Source: Adiantum capillus-veneris (taxonomy: Eukaryota > Streptophyta > Polypodiopsida > Polypodiales > Pteridaceae). From it: a stretch of DNA of 64,000 bases. The DNA lies in NCBI GenBank assembly GCA_014529385.2, contig CM043944.1, forward strand, positions 52,139,268 to 52,203,267. The letters run 5' to 3'. Position numbers and translations under genes: made by a program. This document shows positions 12,112-24,298 of this stretch, one piece after another (position 1 is the stretch's first letter; the number at the start of each line of letters is the position of its first letter). The notes below the pieces were generated by a model. That model searched no databases. It was not told the DNA's origin and saw only the letters and a list, made by a program, of their open reading frames with translations.

Positions 12112-12623
12112 GAGGAACAAGGGTCTCCATCTATTGAGGCACCACAAACCATTGCGGTTGGGGGAGACATGTTGAGCATTGCAGATTGGTGGTTTCATCT
12201 ATGACTTGAGAGGTCTTCCACAAACCACTGAGGACATGCACAAATGTGTTATCAATTTGAAACCTATAATTCTAAGTCAGTTTCTCATCTCAAGGAATAG
12301 CATCTTGAGGTTGATTGTCTCGAATGAGACTGAAATGCCAGCAAAGGGCTTGGTTAGACAGATCTAGTCTCATATTATTGCAACAGGCTTGGTCACAGGG
12401 TGCATCGAGTAGCTGGTGTTGACAATGGACAAGGCGCTAATCTTGAGATGGTCTTTATCCCTCCGACTAGAGATTCTACTACAGGTGTTTTAGCACAAGC
12501 ATCAGCGTGGAAGAACTTGAGTCCGCATCCAGAGGAGAAGCCGGATATTTTGTCCTCATTATTGTAGTAAGAATATTTATTTTGATCCAATGGGGAGACA
12601 CTCGTGCCACACATGCCATGCAT

Positions 12624-12658
<35 letters not shown>

Positions 12659-12869
12659 ATCATGAAAGGAAGCACCCGCTGGTTTGGAGTTGCCTCTTCT
12701 TCATCACCATGTTACAATCTTCACCAACAACATTCAAGAGGGAAGGATTGTTGATTTCATGTACAGTCAACTTAAGATAGCAAAGAGAACCTTCACCATC
12801 TGTTAGGAGGATGGCTCACCCCTTGAAATGTTCCTTGTATCACAAAGGCAACTGGTTTTGTGTTATGAG
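12112..12869. other. host sequence between elements A and B, with a C33 run
   Basis: This is the right-hand side of the locus split by element A; it joins 6598 once A is removed. A plus-strand frame (12179-12367) gives no recognised domain. A run of 33 C occupies 12626-12658. Confidence 0.6.
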
Positions 12870-12874
12870 TTTCT

Positions 12875-13640
12875 TGTTAGGAAATAAGACGTAGCTAAAT
12901 AGATTTTTGAGTAGATTACTTAATGGAGAGAGATAGATTTCACACACAAGAGATTATAGAGTAGAGAGAGAGAGAGAGTACACACGATATACCTGGTTCA
13001 CCCAATGTGGGCTACGTCCACGGGAAAGCAGCCACTCAATGGCTTTAGCACTTCAAAAGAAGAAGTAGTTTACAAAGGGATTAAACCCTTGATAGAGCTC
13101 CCGCCTTGCTTCACTCTCACCACCTCACACTCACCTTGTTGCATTAACTTCACACTATGAAATGTGTGTAGAAATGGCCTCCTTTTATAGGCCAAAAGGG
13201 CTTCCCTCTCTTATGAGAGACAGCCATGTGTAGCCGCCCTTGTGTGAATAAGTCCAAATCGGACCCTCCAATCCGCCCATGTGTGGCCGCCCTTGAGAAG
13301 ACAAGTCCGCTTTTGAATTCGGCCACCGGCCATTGACTTCCGACCATTGGCCATTGACTACCAGCCATCGGCCAACCGACCGGTTGTTTTCCGACCACTT
13401 TCCGGCCGCCGTCCGGCCATAATATTCCGGCAAAAAGGAATATTCCAACGAAAAAAAAGTCTCGAGGGCCTCCGTCCCCGAGGCCTCTAAAGTTGCCCCT
13501 AATTCTTGTCCGTGAAAATTTTGGCTTCCGGTGAGTGATTTTCCTTCATGCACGATGGCTTCTCCTCATAATGGGGGCCTTACAAATGTGCGCTTTTACC
13601 ACAGAAAATTACAAGGGTAAATCAGGCTCCATACTTAACA
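12875..13640 (-). repeat. 3' LTR of Copia element B
   Basis: It carries a minus-strand TATA box (CTATAAAAGG, about 13181-13190), a short GA array near 12963-12978, and a GGCCATTGACTTCCGACCA-like minisatellite near 13320-13380 with fewer units than the partner LTR. Confidence 0.93.
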
Positions 13641-13653
13641 ATCTCCCACTTGG
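13641..13653 (-). promoter_or_regulatory. polypurine tract of Copia element B
   Basis: The minus strand reads CCAAGTGGGAGAT immediately before the LTR, the usual plant Copia polypurine tract. Confidence 0.85.
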
Positions 13654-13700
13654 AGACTGATCTCGAAACCAAACCTGTGACTGCTTTCCATTCTGGCTTC

Positions 13701-16700
13701 TTATCCTTGAATGCCGATTGAAGATGAGAAAAAGCTCAACTTCTCCTTGTTGACCACCTTTGTAAACATGTCTGCAGGATTTTCACTTGTATGCACCTTT
13801 CTTAGCTTTAGTTGTCCCTCTTCCAAAAGAGTGCGTATGAAGTGATATCTCACCTCAATGTGCTTTGTCCTTGAATGAAAGGCTGAGTTCTTCACAAGAT
13901 GGATAGCGCTTTGGCTATCACTGTACAAGACACAATTGTCTTGTTTGAATCCAAGCTCTTCTAAGAATCTGTGAAGCCACAAAATTTCTTTGCTTGCCTC
14001 CGTCATTGCTACATACTCTGCTTCCGTGGTAGAAAGTGAAGCCACTTTCTATAGCTTTGAAGCCTAGCTTACTGCTATGCCTCCAACCGTGAACACATAG
14101 CCAGTAGTGCTCCTTCGAGTATCTTTGTCACCTGCCATATCTGCATCAGCATACCCTTCTAGAAAAATATCAGTTCCTCCAAAATACAAAGCATTTGTTG
14201 TTGTCCCTTTTAGATACCTAAGTATCCACTTCACAGCTTGCCAATGCTCTTTACCTGGGTTGTCCATGAACCTACTCACAACTCCCACAGCATGTGCAAT
14301 GTCTGGCCTTGTCCAGACCATAGCATACATTAGAGAACCTACCGCTGCAGCATATGGAACTTTAGACATATAGGCTATCTCCTCTTGTGTCTTTGGACAC
14401 ATATTCTTCGTTAGTTTAAAATGACCAGCCAAAGGTGTAGAAACTGGTTTTTCATTTTTCATTGCAAACCTTTCTAGCACCTTCTTGATGTAATCTTCTT
14501 GAGATAGCTTTATTGTCTTCTTCGTCCTATCCCTTCATATTTTCATACCAAGTATCCTCTTTGCAACACCTAAATCTTTCATTGAAAAAGATTTGGACAG
14601 CTCGTCTTTTAGGTCTTTGATGTCCTGCATATTAGCACTTGCAATCAACATGTCATCAACATACAACATTAGGATGATGAATTTCCCATCTCCCAAATTC
14701 TTCGTGTAGACGCAGTGATCTGAGTTGCATCTTGTGAATCCATGATCCAACATCCATCGATCAAACTTCAAGTACCATTGTCTTGATGCTTGCTTTAAAC
14801 CATACAAGCTCTTCTTTAATCTGCAAACCATTTTCTCCTTACCTTTTACTTCATACCCCTTTGGTTGAAGCATGTAGATTTCCTCCTCTAAGTCACCGTG
14901 AGGGAATGCCATATTTACATCCATTTGCTCGAGATTTAGATCATGAGCAGCCACAAGGCTTAAGACAAGCCTAATTGAATTCATTTTTACAACAGGAGAA
15001 AATATTTCATTGAAGTCAATATCTTTATTTTGAGAAAAACTTTTACCACAAGCCTAGACTTGTACCTTTTCTTCCCACCTTCTTCTTCCTTCAGCTTGTA
15101 CACCCATTTGTTTTGAAGTGCCCGCTTACCTTTAGGCAACTCAACCAACTCCCATGTTTGGTTGCGATGTAGTGAGTCCATCTCCACTTGCATGCTCTTC
15201 ATCCATTCTTCTTTGGATTCATGTTGCATAGCTTCTTCGTATGATTCCGGCTCTCCAGAATCTGAGATCAAGAGATGGTTGAAGGAAGGAACAAACCTTT
15301 CTGGAGGTCTACTTGCTCTTGTAGATCTTCGGGGAATAGGTTGAGGCTCCTCATTTGGTTGACATTGTTGCACATTGTCACCATTTGCAGTCCTTGAGTC
15401 TTCAGCGTCTTCAAGCTCCATGTACTCATCACCTGTTTATTTTGTTTGTTTTCTTTCCAAGTAATCTTTGTACATATTTTGTTCGTTAAAAATTACATCC
15501 CTACTCCTTAAGATTTTACCATCTTCAGGATTCCATAGGCGATACCCAAAGTCTCCTTCTCCATAGCCAATGAAGAAACACTTTTTGGACTTTGCATCTA
15601 GCTTTGATCTTAGGCTTCTATCTATGTGCATGAAAGCCTCACACCCAAACACTTTGAGAAATGCATAATTCACCGGTTTACCTGTCCATGCCTCTTCTGG
15701 AACTCCCCCATCCAATGCCGTTGAGGGTGACCGATTGATTAAGTACACAGACGTACTTACAGCTTCCGCCCAAAGCTCAAGCGGTAGGCCTGCATGTAGC
15801 CGCATGCTTCGTGCTCGTTCCATGATTGTCCTATTCATCCTTTCCGAAATCCCATTTTGTTGAGGTGTCCTTGGGGTTTTCCTTTGCCTCCGAATGCCAT
15901 TGCTAGCACAAAAGCTTTCAAAAGCTTGGTTGCAATATTCGCCTCCATTGTCGGATCTGAGGCATTTAACCTTGGTACCTGTTTCATTCTCCACAAAGGC
16001 TTTCCACCTTTGAAATATGGAAAATACATCGGATTTATTCTTCATGACATAAACCCATGTTTTTCTAGTCGCATCGTCTATGAATGTTACATAGTACAAT
16101 GATCCACCAAGTGATGGTGTACTTGCAGGACCCCAAACATCAGAATGAACCAACTCAAGTTTTTTATTTTTTCTTTCATTTCCTGATTTTTGAAATTTTA
16201 CCCTCTTTTGTTTACCATAAACACAATCTTCACAGAACTCTAAGTCCACTTCTTTCAAACCTGGTAGAAGCTTCTTTGTTTGAAGGATTTGCATTCCTTT
16301 GGCACTCATATGCCCAAGTCGGTAGTGCCACACCACACTGTCAACTTCTGTAGTTGCTGCACAAGCTGAAGGTTGCGTGCTAACAGTACACAAGTAAAGT
16401 GTACCGACTTTTTCTCCCTTGGCAACCACGAAAGATCCCTTTGAGATCTTCCACCGTTTGTTTCCGAATGCAATGTTGTGACCTTCATCGTCCAATTGTC
16501 CTGTAGAGATCAATTTTTTGCGAAGAGAAGGAACATGCCTAACATCTTTAAGCTTCCATTCATTTCCGTTAGCAGTTTTGATGGAAACTGTACCTTTGCC
16601 GACAATCTCACAAGCTTCATCATCTCCCAAGTATACATACCAAAAATTACCTTTGGTGTAGTCTTCGAAATGTTGCTTGTGTGGTGTCGCATGGAATGAA

Positions 16701-17581
16701 GCCCCGAAATCTACTATCTAGGAATTAGACACATTGTCCAATGAGAGAATTAGAGCATCTTGCTCTACTTTACCTGCCACATTGGCCTCCGATGTTGGCT
16801 TGTTTTCTTGAGACTCTGTCTCCTTCTTCTTCTTGGACCAGCAATCCTTCTTGATGTGGCCCTTCTTGCCGCAGTTCCAACATTCAAGAACTGACTTTGT
16901 GCGTGACTTGCTCTGCCTTCAGCGATCACGACCCTTTTGTTTTTTGAACCTCTCCTTAGGCCTTCCTCATGTTTCCACTGATAGTGCAGCACTTGATGAT
17001 TCTCATGTGCTTCTCCTTCGCATTTCCTCGCTTAGGAGAACACCCACAACATCATCAAACTTAAGAGTATTTGTGCCAGAGATAGAATTACTTACAGCCA
17101 TCACAAGGCTGTCCCAACTATCCGGTAGAGATAATAGTATAAGGAGAGCTCACACTTTGTCATCGAAATTGATTTTTACCGATCGAAGTTGACTTATGTT
17201 TGTGTTAAAGTCATTTAGGTGGTCTGCAACTGAACCATTCTCTGCCATCTTTAGATTGAACAAGCGCTTCATAAGAAATACCTTATTGGATGCTGATGGT
17301 TTCTCGTAGAAGTCGTCAAGTGACTTCATCAAGTCCTCCGTGGTCTTCATCTCCAAAACATTAAAGGCCACCGTTGACGCCAAGCTTAACCAGATTGTTC
17401 CCAGTGCCTTTCGATCAAGGACAATCCATGCTTCATCTGCCATTGTTGCGGGCTTCTTCGCAAGACCGCCTAGTGGCAAATAGAGGTCCTTCTGGTAGAG
17501 ATAGTCTTCAATCTTCATCTTCCAATGTTGGTAGTTTTTGCCGTTGAACTTCTCAATCTTGAGCTTCCCTTCCTCTGCCAT
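13701..17581 (-). pseudogene. Copia gag-pol of element B, many stops and one frameshift
   Basis: The gag ATG is at 17581, 74 bp from the LTR, as in element C. Domains in order: gag (17581-17000), zinc knuckle CWNCGKKGHIKKDC (16840-16884), protease with DFGASFH where the family has DSGA (near 16705), integrase (16630-15440), reverse transcriptase with YVDD (near 14650) and RNase H (DADMAGD, EAEYVAMTEA). Stops include TGA at 17150-17152, 17003-17005, 16967-16969, 16919-16921 and 14535-14537, TAG at 16718-16720, 14064-14066 and 14049-14051, and TAA at 15437-15439. A one-base loss near 15035 shifts the frame before reverse transcriptase. Nearly all stops fit single C-to-T or G-to-A changes. The protein cannot be functional. 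Confidence 0.95.
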
Positions 17582-17640
17582 AACTCCCACTCAATTCAAG
17601 GAATCCTTTCCTTGCGATAATTTAGCTACGAGCAAACCTT

Positions 17641-17652
17641 GCTCTGATACCA
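17641..17652 (-). promoter_or_regulatory. primer binding site of element B (initiator tRNA-Met)
   Basis: The minus strand reads TGGTATCAGAGC, two bases from the LTR end; identical to the site in elements A and C. Confidence 0.93.
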
Positions 17653-17654
17653 GT

Positions 17655-18440
17655 TGTTAGGAAATAAGACGTAGCTAAATAGATTTTTGAGTAGATTACT
17701 TAATGGAGAGAGATAGATTTCACACACAAGAGATTATAGAGTAGAGAGAGAGAGAGAGTACACACGATATACGTGGTTCACCCAATGTGGGCTACGTCCA
17801 CGGGAAAGCAGCCACTCAATGGCTTTAGCACTTCAAAATAAGTAGTTTACAAAAGGATTAAACCCTTGATAGAGCTCTCGCCTTGCTTCACTCTCACCAC
17901 CTCACACTCACCTTGTTGCATTAACTTCACACTATGAAATGTGTGTAGAAATGGCCTCCTTTTATAGGCCAAAAGGGCTGCCCTCTCTTATGAGAGACAG
18001 CCATGTGTAGCCGCCCTTGTGTGAATAAGTCCAAATCGGACCCTCCAATCCGCCCATGTGTGGCCGCCCTTGAGAAGACAAGTCCGCTTTTGAATTCGGC
18101 CACCGGCCATTGACTTTCGACCACCGGCCACCGGCCATTGACTTCCGACCACCGGCCATCGGCCATTGACTACCGGCCAACCGACCGGTTGTTTTCCGAC
18201 CACTTTTCGGCCGCCGTCCGGCCATAATATTTCGAAAAAAAGGAATATTCCAACGATTCTTGTCCGTGATTCCTGTCCGTGATTCTCTAAAGTTGCCCCT
18301 GATTCTTGTCCGTGAAAATTTTGGTTTCCGGTGAGTGATTTTACTTCATGCACGATGGCTTCTCCTCATAATGGGGGCCTTACAAATGTGCGCTTTTACC
18401 ACAGAAAATTACAAGGGTAAATCAAGCTCCATACTTAACA
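17655..18440 (-). repeat. 5' LTR of Copia element B
   Basis: 786 bp. The U3 minisatellite of GGCCATTGACTTCCGACCACC-like units has about one extra unit compared with 12875-13640, and a TTCTTGTCCGTGATTC duplication near 18255-18285 replaces sequence seen in the other LTR. TATA on the minus strand at about 17957-17966. Confidence 0.92.
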
Positions 18441-18445
18441 TTTCT

Positions 18446-20435
18446 TGTAGTGTTTTTTTGCTCTTGGAGTCAATGGGAATTGTTGGTGTGCTCATTGTCT
18501 AACAACATTGTTGGGTGGATGAAGGTTTAGGGTAACGGATGCACCTAGCTAAGTAGATGGATTGAATTACAGACATTTCAGAACTAGTGATAGGTAGAGG
18601 GTATCATGAGGGAATTTATTGGTATCAATGGTTATGTGGACATGAGCCTCATGCGGACATGAAAGTGTATAATCCATTGTTTTGGGTGTGTATATTTATG
18701 GGATCTACCATAAGCACTTTGTGGATATGGACTACTGTATACTACATGACAGGGCTTGTAGCTTCTTTGTCTGTTATATCATATATCAATGATGCTTGCA
18801 TAAGGGCTCCTCAACAATGCGTATTTGTGGTGGTTGTTTGAAGACCTCAATTTTAATTCATGGAAATCTTATTCCTTGTTTGTATTTGGGTTTGGCAAGG
18901 GACAAAATGAGCACCATAATTGTGACTGGATCATTTTTGGTGTATTGAATTTGGGTACATTCTCATGGTGATGCTTCATTGTGTTGAAACTGGCATGAGT
19001 TCCATTTTGTTGAATGGTATTCTATTTCACTTGTGTGTATTTAGGTTCTCATGCATCAAAAGTGCACCATAATTATCATTATATAGTTTAGCAAGGGTTG
19101 TGATATGCTGGTGCATTGGATTTGTTTATACATATGCTAGCATTATGTGCATCTTGATCTCACCTACCCCATTTTCCATTTATTGCAGGGTGTAAGTTCT
19201 CTCTCGATGTCTACTTGTAGCTACCCAAATCCTCACAAGCAAGGTCGGAAGTGGTGGCAATTGAAACTTAAATAGTCAAACATAGGCCCTAAATACAGCA
19301 TTAGGTCCAGTCATGAACAATGTGTCACAAGTTGAGTGTTGCCTTCTATTGGTGCTAGCCTTGCGGGAGGGAGAGGGGCATGAGTTCTGTCTTGCTTCAT
19401 CTCAAAGGTGTCCTTTTCCCTAATGTGCCTTTTGGTTGTGTGCTGGCATTATGGGGAGACAGACCAAAGAAATTTTTCTCAGAGATGAGATGGCTCAAGG
19501 TGCAAAACATTATGGCAAGCTCCACTTTGGTTAACATTGGCAACTATGCGTAAACCCTAACGCAATGCATGACAAACATATTCATGAAAGGAACGTGTAT
19601 ATTAACATGTGCACCTAGTGCCAAATTAGAACCAAATGACAATGTAGTGAGATCTTTGCCACGGTGGAGATACCCCTTGTGACGTAAACCAACAAGGGAC
19701 ACAAAAGCACAAAAGCACTCTGACCTACCGACCTTGGAAGCTTTTCTTGAACACAACAACAAACACACATTGGTGACTCTTGCACTTATGATAGGTACTT
19801 GCAAGCCCTAATTGCAACCCCCCTTATGCACCTCTCCACCTGTGGTGACCCTGGAAAGAACTTTGAGATGTAGATGAAAGCAATGTTGCTATGATAAACA
19901 ATGGTAGAATTTGAGTAGAGGTGACAAAAAATTTTCAATGGACATGGAAAATCTTCATAACCTTAAACTTAGTGGATAGAGATGGCTATAATGTAAACTC
20001 AAGTCACATGCAGGTAGACATAGACACCGAGAATCTAGTCATAGATGATTCATCCATGGACCCCACCTCCTAGTCTCCACCACAATGTTGCTCTGATGCC
20101 TTCTCATAGCTCTCCCCAAACCCAACTTTAGTACCTACGTCATTTTTACCACAACCCTCGTCCATCCTCCTCTTCCACACAAGCATCCTCCTCCTCCACC
20201 TCCTTACCCTTGTTGCTATGCAAAGCCTACTCATCATCCTCAACGTTAGTTATCGTCACATTGAGCCAAGTTGGCAACTCCTTCACACGCCTTTGCATTC
20301 AACATACAAGAGAAATAATTATTGGCAGTGTGCATCAAAATCATATAATCCAAAACACTTATAGGCTTTGTTGAAGTAAACATAATTGACCAGGACAAAC
20401 ATTGATAGAGCCATTGAGCATGAAAAAATTCATCA
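18446..20435. other. no recognisable gene
   Basis: About 2 kb with only short, unsupported ORFs on both strands (longest about 86 codons at 19544-19804, minus). It is the right flank of element B. I see no transposase, RNA gene or repeat array. Confidence 0.6.
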
Positions 20436-20480
20436 GGGCGAACATTGATCGAGCTATTGATTTGTCATTTAAACAAAGAG

Positions 20481-20930
20481 TTTTCCATTTATAAACAAAG
20501 TGTTTCCATCATAAGGGAACCAGGTAACAAGATTTCAAAGAAAATGACAACTTCCATTAAGCAATATATAAACAAAGTGTTTCCATCAGAACGACAAATT
20601 CCATTAAGCAGTTATAAAAAAAGTGTTTACATTCACAGAGTTTTCCATCTATAAATAAAGTGTTTCCATCACAAGGAAACCAAGCAACAAGATTTCAAAG
20701 ACAACGACAAATTCCATTAAGCAATCTAAAAACAAAGTTCTTCCATTCACAAAGTTTTCCATATATAAACAAAGTGTTTCCACCACAAGGGAACCAAGCA
20801 ACAAGATTTCAAAGAGAACTACAATCTCCATTGAATTATCTATAAACAAAGTGTTTCCATTCACAAAGTTATCCATCTATAAACAAAATGTTTCCATCAC
20901 AAGGGAACCATGCAACAAGATTAATGGACA
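20481..20930 (+). repeat. ~114-bp tandem repeat, about four copies
   Basis: The anchor TTTTCCATCTATAAACAAAG recurs at 20481, 20641, 20755 and (as TTATCC) 20869. Intervals are 160, 114 and 114 bp; the first is a unit plus a partial unit. Each unit holds GTGTTTCCATCACAAGG and AACAAGATTTCAAAG. Confidence 0.8.
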
Positions 20931-22165
20931 ACACAGCACGTTCTGGATTGACGCAAGTAAAAAAGGGTAGACAAGCACGGTCTAGATTGATGCAAGTGAA
21001 ACAAGGCTAGCTGATGGTTGAAACAAGTAAGCGGGTCTTTGACTAAACAAGGATGGCCTAGACAATCAAGTACATGTCTAGACGATGCAGGTAAACAAGG
21101 CTAGACAAACACAGGTGAATAAGGGGCAATGGCCTAGACATATGAGACATCTTTGACTAAACAAGGACATGGGTGTGGGCAATCAGGTAGACAAACACAA
21201 GAAAACAAGAGTAGACAAACACAAGTAGCCAAGGCCAGCCTACACGCACGAGAAACAAGCAAGGGAACACGTCTTTGTCCAAACAAGGACGACCTACACT
21301 TTGCAGGTAAACAAGTAGACGTGGGCGGTAACGGTGAATAAGTTCTCATGGGCAACAACAAACAAGTAGATGCACATAGCCGAACAATCACGTCAAAGTA
21401 TATCCATTTTTTTCTTATGCTTTTTTTGAGATCCCAAGATAGCACGTTTCTTGACATTTATTCTGATAAGTCATCTCAAATGATTGATTTTTATAACTAT
21501 ATCTTTCAAGTTCTTTGCATCGAGCGCTCCCATTTCTATCCATCATCAATTCAATCATCATCTGCATTCTCAACCCTAGTTTACACAACAGAGCGGGTGT
21601 GTTTTTGTAGCTAGATCTTTGTTTTTGTAGCAAGCTTGCAGTCCTTTACTCATCTCACATCGAGAGCGAAAAATCAGCCCCAAACACCCCCATCAACAAC
21701 CCAGATCCAAAGGTGCATTGCATCAACCATAGAGGTAAGAGTGGTGACATTCCCCATTTGCATGAGTAGAGTTTACATTGAGGTATTGCATGTGTGTACA
21801 TTACTCATACAGGTAAAGAAGGCCAATCTATATGCATGCCTAGACAGTGCGATAACCATGAACAAGTAGATAGACGCAGGTAAATGAGTAGACGTAGGCG
21901 GTGACGGTGAAAAAGTAGGCATGGGCAATAATCGCAAAAAATTAGACAGCACGGATAAACAAGGCCGGCCAAGACGCATGAGATGTGGGTGGTGGATAGT
22001 ACATGGGCGGTAGCCACAAACAAGTAGACTGTGCGCGTATGTCGCACGTGTCAATGCAAGGAGCTTTCCGATACACCGTGTGCGAGCCACAAATGGCTCC
22101 AAGTACACAACAAGCCGAAACTAGTAAGCTCAAAGAAGGCGATGGTGTGTCACTCACCGCTCTAT
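20931..22165 (+). repeat. dispersed short imperfect repeats (GTAGACAAACACAAG-like)
   Basis: The words TAAACAAG, TAGACAAACAC and GACTAAACAAGGA recur irregularly to about 21390 and again near 21800-22030. No coding sequence is supported. Confidence 0.45.
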
Positions 22166-22169
22166 GCTT

Positions 22170-22270
22170 GCTTCGTGGAGGATTCCTCGCCGCGAAGAAG
22201 AAGAAGCGGCCGCTTCGCCGCGCTCAACCGCTTCGCCGCCGCCATGCCGTCGTCGCAATGCTCGATCGCA

Positions 22271-22329
<59 letters not shown>

Positions 22330-22643
22330 GCATACACAAAAACACAAGGAGATGAAGAAGAAGAAGATGGAGATGGAGAAAGAGCACTCTTCTATTGCAC
22401 AAATGAGAGAATGAGTGAATTTTAGGTCTAGTTGACTTTTATATGAGCTCACCCCATTCACACTTGGGCACCCATGCTTAGCCAACTAATCCCTTGAATG
22501 TTCCAGTTAGAGTGCGCCTCTCATCGGCGATCACTGTTACCCTTTTCCTATTGGACCGACAAGCCCGGTACCTGACTCTACCAAATAAATAATACAATGT
22601 CCGCCATAGGTGATAGGGTGTCCGTGAGCCGTGAGGGTTAACA
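22170..22643 (-). mobile_element. 3' LTR fragment of a minus-strand gypsy-type element
   Basis: The plus strand ends ...GGTTAACA at 22643, followed by TGCCCCCCTTCC; on the minus strand this is a G-rich polypurine tract followed by an LTR starting TGTTAACC. The same arrangement occurs at 24277 and 58809. A (CT)n array at about 22279-22327 lies within the LTR. The left boundary is not resolved. Confidence 0.55.
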
Positions 22644-23499
22644 TGCCCCCCTTCCTAATGTAGATTCCGTCCTCGGAAGCTATTGAGTTGAAGCTCGTTT
22701 GTCGAGGTGGAAGAGCATTTGAGATGAATGTCCTTACCCTTCTTCAGTCACTGCAAAATAAAAAAACATTGGCACAGTAATTGCATTCTCATAAGCGATT
22801 AAAAAGCATATGTAGTTTTAGGCAGACAAACTGATTGGTAACAGAATTTTAAACAATTTGTCAGCAATAAACATTAAATTGGAATGTAATCAAATGCATA
22901 AACAGATGTAAAGGTAAAAAATTAAACAAGTATGGGGTCGCTAATTTAACGATCGAAAGGCACTAGAGATCGACTATTAATACCATGGGTAAGCTTCTTA
23001 ATTTTCTCTGGTCAATTAAGTTGTTTAATCATGAGAGCCAAGTATTTCATGTTCGAGGGCTGACTAGAGGCTATACCTAGAAGAGCTTGTAGTTAAGCTA
23101 CGATAAAAGGAATTTCTCATGAAATCATCGCCTGACTGATTACCTTTCCTTTGACCCCCCAAAAGTCTTTTCTCATTGATTTACTTTTGATGTGTGTGCT
23201 TATTTTGTATGCCTTGGGTTTTTTGCTTTCCAAGGAAAAGCGCCCACACTGGGAACCTCTAGGGCTCTAGTACCATAGGCGATACATGTGAGTGAAGTAC
23301 CAAATCAAGCTGAGATTTCTCTTCCAGCATAATATTTTACATTGTGGCACTTTGATTTTTTGTTTGTTCATTTTCAGCATTTTAATTTTGTAACTTTGGG
23401 GGGTCATATAACACTGATACACCTCCCCAGGCTCATCACACAAGTAAACTCTCTTTATAATACTTAAGCTAAAGGTCAATAGGGACTAAGCCCACTAGA
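22644..23499 (-). other. internal sequence left of the LTR, no gene identified
   Basis: Just inside the polypurine tract the minus strand has a pyrimidine run ending TTTTGCAG (near 22755), an intron-acceptor-like sequence, followed by ~100 open bases. I could not assign a protein. The remainder shows only short ORFs. Confidence 0.35.
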
Positions 23500-24277
23500 A
23501 AGCCCTAGTACATTTCACACAATGCTGCCTAAATCGGATTAAGAACCTAAGTAACCATTGATTATTAGGAAGGCATTCCTCATTGTATTAAGAGAAGATC
23601 TGTAACACCTAACTTGGTCAAACTAGCTTAGTCGGACTGCTTGATTTGTAAATCTAGACAAGTGATTATGACAAAAAATTACATTGAATTTAATGTTTGG
23701 TACTAAGAAAATGTGTTGAATATTATGCTACCAATCACAATTAAAGCAGACAAACATGGATGCAAAAAGATAAGGGGCAATGCTAATGGATAAGAAACAC
23801 CTGTTTGTGTTGATGGTCGCGCTTGATCTGAAGTGTGAATGAGAGAAAGATTCCATGAAGGTCCAAATCCTAACCACAGCAACACGCTCCTGTACACACT
23901 AGAAAACACAAGGAATACCTCCAGGAGGCACATCAGTGGGAAAAAGGAACTTTGCTAATCACTCAACTCTAAAACAAAAACACTCCTATCGTACTAATAT
24001 TACCTACCCTCCATCACGCTAGTGATGAGGATCAAAGGTGTTTAATGACATAGGTCTTTGTTTCAGTGTACCGGATGTGAATGTGTAGGTCTGGGTCAAT
24101 GTTTTGACTTTTATTGTGCATACTCGTTTGCTAATTGCTCTTGCTCTTTATTATTTTTGTTTTTTATTTTTTTTGTGAGTATAAGGCTTTATATGTACAT
24201 TCCCTAAGATTGGGAGATTGAGAGGTCAGGGAGGGAGGTTGAGAGGGGAGTGAGTGAATGATGACTGTCAGCAAACA
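23500..24277 (-). mobile_element. 3' LTR of gag-protease element D (left edge uncertain)
   Basis: On the minus strand the LTR begins TGTTTGCTGACAGTC at 24277, directly after the polypurine tract. An A/T-rich region near 24130-24180 could hold promoter sequence. No matching 5' LTR was found right of the coding region, so the element is incomplete or the partner is too diverged. Confidence 0.5.
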
Positions 24278-24290
24278 CTCCCCCCTTCCT
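24278..24290 (-). promoter_or_regulatory. polypurine tract of element D
   Basis: The minus strand reads AAGGAAGGGGGGAG directly before the LTR and only about nine bases after the last stop codon of the gag-protease reading frame. Confidence 0.7.
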
Positions 24291-24298
24291 TGGGTAGA

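Larger units (their letters stand above)
12875..18440 (-). mobile_element. Copia element B, full-length but heavily mutated
   Basis: LTRs at 12875-13640 (766 bp) and 17655-18440 (786 bp) begin TGTTAG and end TTAACA on the plus strand. The 5-bp target duplication is TTTCT at 12870-12874 and 18441-18445. Primer site, coding region and polypurine tract are in the expected minus-strand order. Element C at the window end belongs to the same family. Confidence 0.95.

Noticed and set aside
20445-20876. ORFs on both strands in the 114-bp repeat
   Set aside because: They result from the tandem repeat; frame is not kept between units.
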